A DNA stretch of 64,000 bases from Gammaproteobacteria bacterium (GCA_026706665.1 JAPOYI010000087.1:1-64000), one strand, 5' to 3'; shown: positions 1 to 9,598, counted from the stretch's first letter. Notes: generated from the sequence alone by a model not told the origin. A program made the numbers and translations.

Positions 1-1500
1 GGCGTCGTCGCCCTCGTCCACCGCCAGCGTCGCCTTCGACAGCACGATCTCCGCCGTCTCGTCGTCGGTGACCGTCACCGGCAGCGACGCCGTCAGCGCC
101 GCGTAGTCGCCACCGGCCGCGGTGTGGGTCAGCGTGACCGGGTCGTTCGCCGCGTCGTCGTCCTCGTCGGCACTCACCGTCACCGTCTGCGCGGTGCCCC
201 AGTTCGTGGTCGTGAACGTCAGCGTCGCCGGGTCCGGCGTCAGGTCCGTGTCCGCGTGCCCCGTGAGGGTCACGGTGACGTTCGCCGAGGGCTTGGAGCC
301 CAGCTTCACCGTGTACTCCGCGTCACTCCCCTCGTCGACCGAAAGAGTCTCCCTGGAGAGCACGATCTCGGCCGTCTCGTCGTCGTCCACCGTCACCGTC
401 ACATCCGCCGTGATGTCGCGGTAGCCGCCGCCTTCCGCCTCGTGGGCCAGGGTCACCTCGACATCCGAGGCGTCGTCGTCCTCGGCCGCCGTCAGCGTCA
501 CCGTCTGCGCCGTGTCCCAGTTCAAGTTGCTGAACGACAACGTGGTCGGACTTGGCGTCACGGCCGTCCCGGCGTGGCCCGAGATGGTCACCTCCACTCC
601 GCCGTACGGTTGCGAAGCAAGCTTCACCTCGTAACTGGCGGTGCTCCCCTCGGTCACCGTCACCGACCGCGGGACAACCAGGGCGGCATCCTCGTCGTCG
701 GCCGTGTTCACCGTCAGCGCCGCCGTCACGTCCGCGTAGTCCCCGCCCGAGGCCGTGTGCGTCAGCGTCGCGGTGTCGTCGACCGCGTCGTTGTCCTCGC
801 CCGCGTCCACCGTCACCGTCTGCGCCGTCGCCCAGTTCGAGGTCGTGAACGTCAGCGTCGTCGGGTCGGGCGTGAGGTCCGTGTCCGCGTGGCCCGCGAT
901 CGCCACCGTCACCGTCGCCGTCGGCGCCTTCCCCAGACGCACCGTGTAACTCGCCTCGCCCCCTTCGGCCACCGACAGCGAGGCGGGCACGACGATCCGG
1001 GGGGTCGTCGTCTCGTCGTCGCTCACCGTCACGGGCATGCTCGCCTTCACCGAGGCGTAGTTGCCGCCCGCGGCCGTATGGGTGAGCGTTTCCGTGTCGT
1101 TGACCGCGTCGTCGTCCTCGTCCGCGCTCACCGTCACCGTCTGCGCCGTCGCCCAGTTCGAGGTCGTGAACGTCAGGCTCGTCGGCGAAGGGGTCAAGTC
1201 AGTGTCCGCGTGACCCGCGATGGTCACGGTAACGCTCGCCGTCGGCTCCGAGGCGAGCTTCACCGTGTACTCCGAGTCGTCCCCCTCGGCGACCGTCAGC
1301 GCCGCCGGCGTCAACACGACCGCCGCCACGTCGTCGTCGGTCACCGCGACCGCGATATTCGGCATGACCGCCGTGTCGTAATCCGACCCGTTGTGGTCGC
1401 CCTGCCGCCATCTCTGCGGGCTATGGAGGATGCTGGCCGCCCGCTCGCCGAGGACATTGGCGACGTTGTCGTCCACGCCCGTCACGGTCACCGTCTGCGG
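1..1500 (-). repeat. Tandem ~315-bp repeats encoding Calx-beta-like modules
   Basis: The same block (reading gtctgcgc on the plus strand) recurs at 185, 503, 818, 1139 and 1493. The spacings are about 318, 315, 321 and 354 bp, i.e. 105-118 residues per module. The module nearest the N-terminus (1300-1500) is the most diverged and contains an insertion. The array continues beyond the left edge, so copy number cannot be stated. Confidence 0.8.
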
Positions 1501-2454
1501 CACCGACCAGTTCTGATGCGTGAACGTCAGCGAGGCGGGCGACACGGTCGCCGCGCCTGTGTTCAGGCTCCCAATGCGAACGGTGGTCGTACCCGTCACG
1601 AGAGCGCAGCTGCCCCCGCCGACCGCGCAGGTGAACCAAACGGGCTTGCCCCTGAGTGCCGCCGTGTAGGTCGCCTTGTGTTCCTCCGCGGCGGTGCCGG
1701 CCGTGTCGGCCTCGGCGATCGTCAGCGACCTCCTCGACAGCGACAGCCCGCGAGTTTCGCTCTGGAGATTCACGAGCGTCCAGGTTTGCGGCTGAGCTAG
1801 TGGACCAACCCAAACGGTTCCGTCGTTGTACCTGATTCTGTTATCGACGATCCTGCTGGTTACACGTTTTTCCGTGAAGGAAGCGTCGGGATTGGGAATA
1901 AATTTGACTTCCCAATTGATGTAATACGTTGTGCCGTCTTGCGCCAGCTTGCTCCCGTCCAGGGTGTACGTCCAACGATTGGTGTCCGTCCCCTGCACGC
2001 TCACCGTGATGCCAGGCTGCCCAAGTGTCTGGCGGAGCGCTACCGAGAAGTCCGTCTTCGCGGGGATGAGGCCGCGGTGCTCAACCTGCAACACCCACAC
2101 TCCCCCGCCGACCTCGCCGACAATGCCATAACGTGCAGTGCTTACCAGTTGTGGTGCGGGCTTTACGAAAGGCTCTTCCTCATCATCATCCCCGGCGCTG
2201 CTGAAGAAAATCGGTTCGTCGGCGGCGCGGGCCGGCGGCGCCGCAAGCTCGAGGCTGAACGACATGTTCAGCGTAGGTTCGTCCTGCGCCGGTTCGGCGT
2301 CCGCCGGACTCTGGGCGAGCGCGGGAGGCGCCGCTCCGGCCGAGAGGAGCAGAACGACCGCGAAGGCGGCGAAGGAGCGGAGAACCGATGCCGAACGGTC
2401 AGTTCGTGGGGGAGAGAGCGCCGCGGAAAGCCGGCGCCGTCGAAACGCACTCAC
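1..2454 (-). CDS. Secreted Calx-beta-like repeat protein, N-terminal part (runs off left edge)
   Basis: This is the open minus-strand frame from about 2454 to position 1, at least 818 codons; the C-terminus lies outside the window. A GTG at 2454 is the most likely start, with another GTG two codons upstream; there is no ATG and no clear ribosome binding site. The first ~50 residues contain a hydrophobic export segment (FAAFAVVLLLSAGAAPPALA, then Gln) consistent with a signal peptide. A unique region of ~200 residues follows. It is succeeded by ~105-residue repeats with the recurring pattern VDEG...YTVKLAS.P...VTVT..GHADTDL, LTFTT.NW..AQTVTV and a D-rich linker (DEDDDA), which resembles Calx-beta-type extracellular calcium-binding modules. 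Likely a cell-surface or secreted adhesin-like protein. A long frame also exists on the opposite strand but has the low-complexity Arg-rich look of a shadow. Confidence 0.8.
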   Translation of the reverse strand, partial: MSAFRRRRLSAALSPPRTDRSASVLRSFAAFAVVLLLSAGAAPPALAQSPADAEPAQDEPTLNMSFSLELAAPPARAADEPIFFSSAGDDDEEEPFVKPAPQLVSTARYGIVGEVGGGVWVLQVEHRGLIPAKTDFSVALRQTLGQPGITVSVQGTDTNRWTYTLDGSKLAQDGTTYYINWEVKFIPNPDASFTEKRVTSRIVDNRIRYNDGTVWVGPLAQPQTWTLVNLQSETRGLSLSRRSLTIAEADTAGTAAEEHKATYTAALRGKPVWFTCAVGGGSCALVTGTTTVRIGSLNTGAATVSPASLTFTHQNWSVPQTVTVTGVDDNVANVLGERAASILHSPQRWRQGDHNGSDYDTAVMPNIAVAVTDDDVAAVVLTPAALTVAEGDDSEYTVKLASEPTASVTVTIAGHADTDLTPSPTSLTFTTSNWATAQTVTVSADEDDDAVNDTETLTHTAAGGNYASVKASMPVTVSDDETTTPRIVVPASLSVAEGGEASYTVRLGKAPTATVTVAIAGHADTDLTPDPTTLTFTTSNWATAQTVTVDAGEDNDAVDDTATLTHTASGGDYADVTAALTVNTADDEDAALVVPRSVTVTEGSTASYEVKLASQPYGGVEVTISGHAGTAVTPSPTTLSFSNLNWDTAQTVTLTAAEDDDASDVEVTLAHEAEGGGYRDITADVTVTVDDDETAEIVLSRETLSVDEGSDAEYTVKLGSKPSANVTVTLTGHADTDLTPDPATLTFTTTNWGTAQTVTVSADEDDDAANDPVTLTHTAAGGDYAALTASLPVTVTDDETAEIVLSKATLAVDEGDDA

Positions 2455-2464
2455 CGGCACGGCA

Positions 2465-2496
2465 ATTGTACCGAACGCGTTCCGGACGAATGTCAA
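2465..2496 (-). promoter_or_regulatory. Possible promoter of the Calx-beta protein gene
   Basis: On the minus strand a perfect TTGACA (2496-2491) is followed after 20 bp by TACAAT (2470-2465), just ahead of the GTG start. The 20-bp spacer is longer than the usual 17, so this is tentative. Confidence 0.3.
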
Positions 2497-2499
2497 GGG

Positions 2500-2859
2500 A
2501 TCAAGCCGACTTTTTCCAGCCCGACGAGAGCAGGACGCGGGGACCGCCGCCTCTGGACAGTTCGGCCTGTTCGCCATACCGCTCTCTGATTCGCTTCCCG
2601 GTCCGCCGCCTGGCGAACTGCATGCTCGCCCCGACTATATGCCAAATGCCAACGCTTGGGAAAGCGCGCACTGACGGTCAGTTTTCGGTCAACCAGTCAA
2701 CCGGGCGATCCGTGACATCTCCCCACAAATCTGACGTGCACCCATCCGCACGGACGGCGGCGGGGTGGCTCGCAGCCCTTCTCCAACGCGCAACGGCGCC
2801 GGCGGCGCACTCGAGCACCAGTCCGTTGCCGTCCCACTGCACGGAATCTCCCTCGCTGG
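2500..2859. other. Gap with no recognisable gene
   Basis: No coding frame on either strand looks protein-like here; the frames present are short and of low complexity. The stretch lies between the start of the Calx-beta gene and a beta-lactamase-family relic and is probably the decayed remainder of that relic. Confidence 0.4.
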
Positions 2860-3045
2860 AAACTTGGGAAGCAGCCGGGGCAGTTTGTCCTCGGGAACGT
2901 TGAAGAACGTGTCGTACATGTCGAGCGGGCGGAACAGGCGTTCGCGCAGGAAGACATCGAACGGCTGGCCGCTTGCGCGCTCGACCACCGCGCCGAGCAC
3001 GTCGGTGGCAACGCTGTAGTGCCACCGCGAAGAATCTTCTCCACC
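2860..3045 (-). pseudogene. Relic of a beta-lactamase-family serine hydrolase
   Basis: A ~60-residue stretch on the minus strand reads WHYSVATDVLGAVVERASGQ, then FDVFLRERLFRPLDM and an Asn-Val-Pro-Glu-Asp segment. This matches the middle of class C beta-lactamase/esterase-type serine hydrolases (the YSVATDVLG..VE..SG and F..E.IF.PLGM segments). The upstream SxxK region and everything C-terminal are absent, and no intact frame continues on either side. It is a fragment of a once larger gene, directly downstream of the malonyl-CoA synthetase-like gene. I infer that it is non-functional. Confidence 0.6.
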
Positions 3046-3088
3046 GGCCTCGAAGCAGGGACCCCCAGCAGGCCGGCGCCCGCGCATT

Positions 3089-4573
3089 CTACGCAAACAG
3101 GTCGGCGAAACGCTCTCGCAGTGCGTTTTTCTGCACCTTGCCCATGACATTGCGGGGCAGGCCGACCATGCAGACCACGCGCTTTGGCTGCTTGAACCGC
3201 GCCAGCCTGTCCTTCAGGGCCGCCTCGACCATGGCTGCATCCACCGGCTCGTGCCGCGGCACGACCACGGCAACGACCCCCTCGCCGAAGTCCGGATGCG
3301 GCACGCCAATCACGGCACTCTCCGACACTTCGGGCATCTCGTCTATCAGCGTCTCCACTTCCTTCGGGTAGACGTTGTAGCCGCCGGAAATGATCAGGTC
3401 CTTGGTTCGACCGGCAATGGAGACGCGACCTTCACTGTCCATAACGCCCAGGTCGCCGGTCCGAAAGAAGCCGTCGCGCCTGAACTCCTCCGCCGTCTTG
3501 TCCGGCATGCGCCAATATCCCTTGAAGACGTTCGGTCCGCGGACCTCGATTTCCCCGATTTCGCCCTCCCCCAACACGCGATCGCCATCGGCGATGCGCG
3601 CTTCGGTTCCGGGCAACGCGAATCCGACGGTTCCTCCAGTGCGCTCACCGGCGAGGGGGTTCGACGTGTTCATCAAAGTCTCGGACATGCCGTAGCGCTC
3701 CAGGATCCGGTGGCCCGTCCGTGCCTCAAAGTCCGCGAACGTCTGCGCCGCCAGGGGCGCGGAGCCGGAAATGAAGAGACGCATCGCCCGGCAGACATCC
3801 CCGGTGAAAGCGTTGTGGCCGAGCAGCCGCGTATAGAACGTCGGCACGCCCATCATCACCGTGGAGGAAGGCAGATGCTCGATCACGGCGTCCGCATCGA
3901 AACGCGGCAGGAAGACCATCGAGCCGCCGCCAAGAAATACGCAGTGCAGTGCCACGAACAGTCCGTGCACGTGGAAGATGGGCAGCGCGTGCAGCAACAC
4001 GTCGTCGGACCGCCATCCCCAGGCGTCGCAGAGGGTCCGTGCGTTGCTCTCGAGATTCCGGTGGGTCAGCATGGCCCCTTTCGGTCGGCCCGTCGTGCCG
4101 GACGTGTAGACAATGGCGGCGACGTCGTCCGCCGCCCTCGAGACAGTCGGCTCCAACGCGTGCGCGGCGTTCATTCGTTCCGCGAAGGAGCCACCGCCGC
4201 TCGCATCCAGCGTCTCGGTTGGAACGGCACACTCGACCCTCTGCGAGGTGTCGCAGACCAGCAGCGCGGGCTCGGCGTCCGACAGGAAATACTCCATCTC
4301 GACCGCCGTGTAGGCGGTGTTGAGTGGCACATAGACAGCGCCGACCTTGAGACAGCCGAGATAAAGCGCGAGCGCCTGCGGCGTCTTCTCGGTCTGGGTG
4401 ACGACGCGGCCCCCCGGCCTGACTCCGAGATTCACCAACGCCCCCGCAGCCCGCGAAACCTGCGCCACGAGATCCCCGTAGCGCCAGTCCTCCCCATCCG
4501 GGACGTACAGGCAGATCGCATCGCGGTCCGTGCGAAACCGTGTCTCGAACAGTGCGTATACGTTTTCGTTCAC
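3089..4573 (-). CDS. matB: Malonyl-CoA synthetase-like acyl-CoA ligase
   Basis: An AMP-forming ligase of 494 residues, the usual length for MatB-type malonyl-CoA synthetases. The ATP-binding P-loop YTSGTTGRPKGA lies at residues 156-167, followed by the motif RYGMSET in the middle. The C-terminal hinge is GRTKDLIISGGYNVYPKEVE, and the adenylation lysine sits in the MGKVQKN segment near residue 480. Malonate + CoA + ATP gives malonyl-CoA in the cytosol; methylmalonate is often also used in this family. The start is GTG at 4573. If active it could supply extender units to the polyketide synthase 35 kb away, but that link is inference. Substrate preference within the family cannot be fixed by eye. 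Confidence 0.85.
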   Translation of the reverse strand: MNENVYALFETRFRTDRDAICLYVPDGEDWRYGDLVAQVSRAAGALVNLGVRPGGRVVTQTEKTPQALALYLGCLKVGAVYVPLNTAYTAVEMEYFLSDAEPALLVCDTSQRVECAVPTETLDASGGGSFAERMNAAHALEPTVSRAADDVAAIVYTSGTTGRPKGAMLTHRNLESNARTLCDAWGWRSDDVLLHALPIFHVHGLFVALHCVFLGGGSMVFLPRFDADAVIEHLPSSTVMMGVPTFYTRLLGHNAFTGDVCRAMRLFISGSAPLAAQTFADFEARTGHRILERYGMSETLMNTSNPLAGERTGGTVGFALPGTEARIADGDRVLGEGEIGEIEVRGPNVFKGYWRMPDKTAEEFRRDGFFRTGDLGVMDSEGRVSIAGRTKDLIISGGYNVYPKEVETLIDEMPEVSESAVIGVPHPDFGEGVVAVVVPRHEPVDAAMVEAALKDRLARFKQPKRVVCMVGLPRNVMGKVQKNALRERFADLFA

Positions 4574-4694
4574 AATATTCGTCCAACCGGTCCCGCAACT
4601 GTCGGAAGAGCCCCAGCGAGTCGTTTACTGCCCCGCCCTGCTGGCGCGATTGTCCGGGGCTGAACCAGAAGCCGCCCGACGACTAACTCACGAA

Positions 4695-4929
4695 ATCGGC
4701 CAATTGCTGTGCGTAGCAGTCCCAGTACTTCCTGCCCTGTACCCAGAAATACGTGCCCCCAGGCCCCGATTATCATCACTCTGGCATTCGGAACGAGTTG
4801 AAATAGCACTGGATGACTTGCGCCCGGGGCGCTCTCACCGACGCGATATTCAATCAGTCGATGGCAGGCAGGATTCTCATTGTTGCGGCATGCGCGCACT
4901 CCATCTCTGATTTCATCAAGGTGCTGCAT
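4695..4929 (-). pseudogene. Possible relic of a uracil-DNA-glycosylase-family gene
   Basis: The minus strand encodes a degenerate segment starting MQHLDEIRDGVRAC and continuing to HPVLFQLVPNARVMIIG. This resembles the N-terminal third of the uracil-DNA glycosylase superfamily (L..IR.CR.C ... PV.Q..P.ARI.IIGQAPG). The frame then breaks: the GQAPG motif is lost, and a different frame carries a plausible C-terminal tail (YFWVQGRKYWDCYAQQLADF, stop at ~4695) that I cannot assign. The 4574-5046 gap thus appears to be a mosaic of decayed genes. Low confidence. Confidence 0.35.
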
Positions 4930-5046
4930 CGGAACTGTCTCTTGGTCTACGGGTGTTGGTTGACGTTGGAATGATGCTGTATCGGTATGGCCTTGATTGA
5001 CCACCGCCAGATCAAGCTTCCACATCAAACGGCACAGGCCGAACCA

Positions 5047-6057
5047 TCAAACCCGGTACGGATGGGGACCGAAGTTGGCCTCGTAGTACGGGGAGACCAT
5101 GCGTCCCGGCGGGATGACCGCGTCGACGGCCCGGCAGTCCTCTTCGGTCAGCGCGTAATCGGCGGCGTCCAGGTTGTCGTCGAGCTGTTCCATCGTGCGC
5201 GGTCCGATGATGGGGCTCGTGACACCTGGCTGAGCCATCACCCATGCCAGCGCGAACTGCGAAAGTGCCACGCCCCGGTCGTCGGCGATCGTCTGCAACC
5301 GGTCGATGACGTCGAATATCCCCTGGTGGAAGCGCGCGCTCACCTGGTTGCGCTCCTCGGCGAAGCGTGTCCCCGGCGGCGGGTCCTCGCCGCGCGTGTA
5401 CTTGCCTGTCAGCATTCCCCCTGCCAGGGGCCCCCACGGAATGGTGGCGACGCCATAGGTTTGCGCCATGGGTATCAGTCCGCGCTCGACACGGCGGTCG
5501 AGCAGGTTGTAAGGCATCTGCTCGCAGATGAAGCGATTGAGGCAGTACTTTTCCGATACCCATAGCGACTCGACGAACTGCCACGCGGCGAAGGTGGAGG
5601 TCCCGATGTAGCGCACCTTGCCGGCGTGAATCAGGTCGTCCAGCGCGCGCAGCGTCTCGTCGATGGGCGTCTCGGAACGGGGACGGTGGACCTGGTAGAG
5701 ATCGATATAGTCCGTCTGCAACCGCTTGAGGCTCGCCTCGCACGCCTCGAGGATGTGCCTGCGGGACAGGCCCTGCATGTTCGGGTCGTCGTCCGACATC
5801 GCGCCGTGGAACTTCGTCGCGAGCACCATCCGGTCGCGCTTGCCGTTGCGAACCAGCGCCTCGCCAACGACCTGCTCGCTGAGTCCCCGGCCGTACGCGT
5901 TGGCCGTGTCGATGAAATTGACGCCCCGCTCAACGGCCCGGTCCACCATCCCGCACGCGTCTTTCGGCTCGGTCCGCCGCCCGTATGTCATGGCCCCCAG
6001 GCACAGGTTGCTCACCCTGACGCCGGTACGTCCCAGCAATCGCATTTCCACAGGCAC
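5047..6057 (-). CDS. Aldo/keto reductase
   Basis: A 336-residue NADPH-dependent oxidoreductase of the aldo/keto reductase superfamily, normal length for the family. The catalytic tetrad is visible: Asp50 and Tyr55 (NFIDTANAYGRG), Lys82 (LATKFH) and His124 (YQVHRPR). The C-terminal cofactor-binding segment is TSPIIGPRTMEQLDDNL. The start is GTG at 6057 with a good GGAGAA ribosome site five bases upstream. It is of the YajO/Tas-like general class; the physiological carbonyl substrate cannot be deduced. It stands alone, divergent from the downstream short-chain dehydrogenase. Confidence 0.9.
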   Translation of the reverse strand: MPVEMRLLGRTGVRVSNLCLGAMTYGRRTEPKDACGMVDRAVERGVNFIDTANAYGRGLSEQVVGEALVRNGKRDRMVLATKFHGAMSDDDPNMQGLSRRHILEACEASLKRLQTDYIDLYQVHRPRSETPIDETLRALDDLIHAGKVRYIGTSTFAAWQFVESLWVSEKYCLNRFICEQMPYNLLDRRVERGLIPMAQTYGVATIPWGPLAGGMLTGKYTRGEDPPPGTRFAEERNQVSARFHQGIFDVIDRLQTIADDRGVALSQFALAWVMAQPGVTSPIIGPRTMEQLDDNLDAADYALTEEDCRAVDAVIPPGRMVSPYYEANFGPHPYRV

Positions 6058-6175
6058 AGAGTTCTCCTTCGATTTGTCGACCCAACATTGTCACCCCAGG
6101 GCGTCGGTCCGTCCACGACGCTCGGGCGGCCCTATACTTCCGTTCGTTCAGCGCACGGACGGGTAGGGAACCACG

Positions 6176-7132
6176 ATGAAGGAATTCACGGGGAAGCTCG
6201 CTGTCATCACCGGCGGCGGATCAGGTATCGGGAGAGCGCTCGCCCGGCAACTGGTGGCCGAGGGTTGCAGCGTCGCGACCTGCGACATTCTCGAGGACAA
6301 CCTCGCGGAAACGAGGCATCTCTGCGAAAGCGAAGCCGCACAGGGATGCACTGTCAGCACTCGCCACTGCGACGTGTCCCTTGAGGACGAGGTGCTCGCG
6401 TTCCGCGACGCGGTCAAGTCGACGCACAACACCAACCACATCGATCTATTGTTCAACAATGCCGGTGTCGGCGGCGGCAGCAGCTTCGTCGACGAAGACC
6501 GCGAAGAGTGGGAGCGCACCTTCAACATCTGCTGGTTCGGCGTCTACTACTGCGCTCGCGCCTTCATGCCCATGCTTGTGGCGAGCGACGACGCGCACAT
6601 GGTCAACACCAGCAGCGTCAACGGTTTCTGGGCGACGCTTGGACCCATGAGCACGCATTCCGCCTACAGTGCCGCGAAGTTCGCCGTCAAAGGGTTCACC
6701 GAAGCGTTGATCACGGACTTCGCCAACAATGCGCCCCACGTCAAGGTGTCCGTCGTCATGCCCGGCCATCTCGGCACGTCGATCGGCACCAACGCGCGAA
6801 GGATCATGCACGGCGGGGAAGTCACCGAAGGAGAGTTGGCCCGTGCGCGCAAGCGCTACATGGCACTGGGCGTGATCGACAGTTCGGCGAGCGACGAGCA
6901 GGTGCGCGAGGCGATCGACGGAATCGGCGAGTGGTTCCGTCAAAGCGCCCCGACCACCGCGGAGCAGGCGGCGTCGATCATCCTCGACGGCGTTCGCGAA
7001 GAGCGCTGGCGAATCCTGGTCGGCGACGATGCCCGGCACCTCGACGAAATGGTGCGGGCAGCGCCGGAAGAAGCCTATACCGAGCAGTTCCTCGCAACGC
7101 TACGCGAACGCACGGAGTGGAATCTCGGCTGA
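6176..7132 (+). CDS. Short-chain dehydrogenase/reductase
   Basis: A classical SDR of 318 residues. The cofactor motif GGGSGIG is at residues 13-19, the NNAG motif at 94-97, Ser146/147 in NTSSVNG, and the catalytic Tyr164-x3-Lys168 in AYSAAKFA. The C-terminal extension of ~60 residues (REAIDGIGEWFRQ...) is longer than in minimal SDRs. The family reversibly oxidises alcohols with NAD(P). The start ATG follows GGGAACC and is the first codon of the protein-like region. Divergent from the aldo/keto reductase, convergent with the molybdenum hydroxylase gene. Substrate unknown. Confidence 0.88.
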   Translation: MKEFTGKLAVITGGGSGIGRALARQLVAEGCSVATCDILEDNLAETRHLCESEAAQGCTVSTRHCDVSLEDEVLAFRDAVKSTHNTNHIDLLFNNAGVGGGSSFVDEDREEWERTFNICWFGVYYCARAFMPMLVASDDAHMVNTSSVNGFWATLGPMSTHSAYSAAKFAVKGFTEALITDFANNAPHVKVSVVMPGHLGTSIGTNARRIMHGGEVTEGELARARKRYMALGVIDSSASDEQVREAIDGIGEWFRQSAPTTAEQAASIILDGVREERWRILVGDDARHLDEMVRAAPEEAYTEQFLATLRERTEWNLG

Positions 7133-7179
7133 TCGGATGCGCTGGCCTGACCTCGGCAAATGAATCCGGAGACCTCCGA

Positions 7180-9417
7180 TCAGTCCTCCGACAACGCCGC
7201 CAACAGGCGCGGAGGCGAAATCGGCAGGTCGCGCACGCGCACCCCCGCCGCGCCTCGAACCGCGTTCGCTGTCGCCGCCAGCGGCGCTACGATGGGCGTC
7301 TCGCCACATCCCCGCACACCGAACGGATGGGTGGGATTGGCGACCTCGACGATGTGCGTGTCGATCATCGGGAGGTCCGATGCTACCGGGACGCGATAGT
7401 CCAGGAACCCCGCGTTATCCAGCCGGCCTTCGGAGTCCCAGATGTACTCCTCGTTCAACGCCCAGCCTATGCCCTGCGCCGCCCCTCCCTGCATCTGGCC
7501 TTCGACGTAGTCCGGATGCACGGCCTTGCCCGCATCCTGGACGGCCGTGAACCGCAGCACGTCGGTCTTGCCGGTGTCGCGATCGATCCGGACATCGGCA
7601 ACATTCACCGAAAACGCGGGTCCCGGGCCCTGCGCGTTGAGGGATGCCGCCGCGTTGATCGGCCCTCCGGTTCGCGCCATGTCACCGGCAATCTCGCGCA
7701 GCGCGAGCGGTTCGACATCCACGTTGGCGCCCGGCTTCGGCACCGCGCAGCCATCGATCCAGTCAACCTGCTCGACATCCACATCCCAGGTGGCCGCAGC
7801 GCGTTCCCTTAGTTCGGCGATGACCTTGCGCGATGCCTCGATCACCGCCATTCCCGTAGCGAAGGTCGTCCGGCTGCCGCCGGTGGCGTTGTTGAAACCG
7901 ACACTCTCCGTATCGGCCACCACCACCTGGATGTCCTCGTAGGGAATGCCCATCGTCTCGGCGCATTGCAGCGCCATCGATGCACGCGAGCCGCCGATAT
8001 CGGGATTCCCCTCCACCACTGTCACGGTGCCGTTCTCGTTCACCAGAACCTCGGCCGAGGACTGGTTGCCGCCGTTGAACCAGAATCCCACCGCAACGCC
8101 GCGGCCCTCGTTCTCGCCCAGCTTCGCAGCGTAGTTCGGATGCCGCCGGGCCGCCTCGAGACACTCCTTGAGACCCACCTTGGAGAACCTCGGCCCGTAC
8201 GTCGACTGGCTGCCCTCGCTGACAGCGTTCCTGAGCCGCAACTCGATGGGGTCCATGCCAAGCTGCCGAGCCAGTTCGTCCAGCGTCGATTCCCCGGCGA
8301 AGTTCGACTGCGGCGAACCCGGCGCCCGGTACGCGGCGACCTTGGGCTTGTTGACCACCACGGTGTAGCCCTCGATGAGGAAGTTCGGACAGGTGTATCC
8401 CGCAAAGATGCACATGCAGCCGGGGCGCATGGGTCCGCCGCCCCGATAGGCGCCCGCTTCGTACCACAGCTCCGCCTGCATCGCCGTCAACGTACCGTCG
8501 CGTTTCGCGCCGATCCTGACGCGCGAGCGCGTCGCCGACACCGGACCCGAGGCGCGAAATACTTCCTCGCGCGTCATCACCATCTTCACGGGACGCCCCG
8601 ATTGCCGGGACATCACCACGGCCAGCGGCTCCAGGTACAGCGTGAGCTTGCCGCCGAAACCGCCGCCGATCTCACTGGGTATGACCTTGATCTTCGACAC
8701 CTCCATTCCGAGCACCCCGGCCACGGAGCCGCGTACGCCGAAGTGGCCCTGGGTTGAGCACCACACCGTCGCCCGTCCCTCTTCGTTGATATTGGCGACG
8801 CAGGCGTGCGGCTCGATGTAGCCCTGGTGCACCGTAGGCGTCGTGTACTCGCCCTCGACTATGAGGTCGGCCGCTTCGAATCCAGCTTCGAGGTCGCCTC
8901 CGGACAGCATGTATTTCTGCGGAATGTTCGAAGGCCTGGTCGGCGTCTCGGACAAGCCCTGGGTATAGATGTCGTCGTGTATCAGCGGCGCGTCCGGGGC
9001 GATCGCATCCTCCAGCGACATCAACGCCCGCAACGGCTCGTATTCCACTTCGATGGCGTCCAGGGCCTGATCGGCGATGGACGTCGATGACGCGGCCACG
9101 GCGGCCACGGCGTGGCCGTGATACAGGACCCGATCGCGCGCAATGACATTGACGGCGAGGTCGGCATCCCTGACCTCGCTTAGCGCCGGCAAGTCGTCAC
9201 CGGTGATCACGGCCAACACACCGTCCATCGCGAGGGCTTTGCTCGTATCGATACTCAATATGCGCGCGTGGGCGTGGGGGCTCCTCAGGACGCGTCCCTG
9301 GATCATCCCGGGGAGGCTGAAATCCGCGCCGTAGTTCGCGCGTCCGGTGACCTTGTCGACGCCGTCCGGTCTGACGGGCCGCGTTCCCACGTATCGAAAG
9401 TCGATGGCTTCGCTCAT
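7180..9417 (-). CDS. Xanthine dehydrogenase / aldehyde oxidase family molybdopterin-binding subunit
   Basis: A 745-residue large subunit of the molybdenum hydroxylase family (CoxL/XdhB-like). Recognisable are the entry TGRANYGADFSLPGMIQGRV, the glycine-rich molybdopterin motif GGGFGGK, the AYRAPGSPQSNF segment, and the C-terminal GVRGCGETP containing the active-site glutamate. The enzyme would hydroxylate an aldehyde or N-heterocycle using Mo-pterin. The FAD and 2Fe-2S subunits that normally accompany it are not within the neighbouring genes, so partner subunits must be encoded elsewhere or the gene is an orphan. The start ATG follows GAGCACCA. It is convergent with the SDR (stop codons ~48 bp apart). 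Confidence 0.88.
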   Translation of the reverse strand: MSEAIDFRYVGTRPVRPDGVDKVTGRANYGADFSLPGMIQGRVLRSPHAHARILSIDTSKALAMDGVLAVITGDDLPALSEVRDADLAVNVIARDRVLYHGHAVAAVAASSTSIADQALDAIEVEYEPLRALMSLEDAIAPDAPLIHDDIYTQGLSETPTRPSNIPQKYMLSGGDLEAGFEAADLIVEGEYTTPTVHQGYIEPHACVANINEEGRATVWCSTQGHFGVRGSVAGVLGMEVSKIKVIPSEIGGGFGGKLTLYLEPLAVVMSRQSGRPVKMVMTREEVFRASGPVSATRSRVRIGAKRDGTLTAMQAELWYEAGAYRGGGPMRPGCMCIFAGYTCPNFLIEGYTVVVNKPKVAAYRAPGSPQSNFAGESTLDELARQLGMDPIELRLRNAVSEGSQSTYGPRFSKVGLKECLEAARRHPNYAAKLGENEGRGVAVGFWFNGGNQSSAEVLVNENGTVTVVEGNPDIGGSRASMALQCAETMGIPYEDIQVVVADTESVGFNNATGGSRTTFATGMAVIEASRKVIAELRERAAATWDVDVEQVDWIDGCAVPKPGANVDVEPLALREIAGDMARTGGPINAAASLNAQGPGPAFSVNVADVRIDRDTGKTDVLRFTAVQDAGKAVHPDYVEGQMQGGAAQGIGWALNEEYIWDSEGRLDNAGFLDYRVPVASDLPMIDTHIVEVANPTHPFGVRGCGETPIVAPLAATANAVRGAAGVRVRDLPISPPRLLAALSED

Positions 9418-9598
9418 TGGTGCTCACTTGCCAGTTGGGTAGACACATAATGATGCCACAGCGCGCCGGCGAACTGGCGGACCCGCCGCTGTTGGCGACG
9501 CACGGGCATCGGATAAGCTACGGCGCGCTCTTCACCAGTCCCTGGCCGCCGGCGACAGACGCCCGGCCATTCGAGGGTACGGGGCACACGTCGACCGC

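Noticed and set aside
124..1800. Long plus-strand open frame (558 codons) at the left edge
   Set aside because: The translation is an Arg/Val/His-rich low-complexity string. The opposite strand encodes clear Calx-beta-like modules with a signal peptide in the same span.
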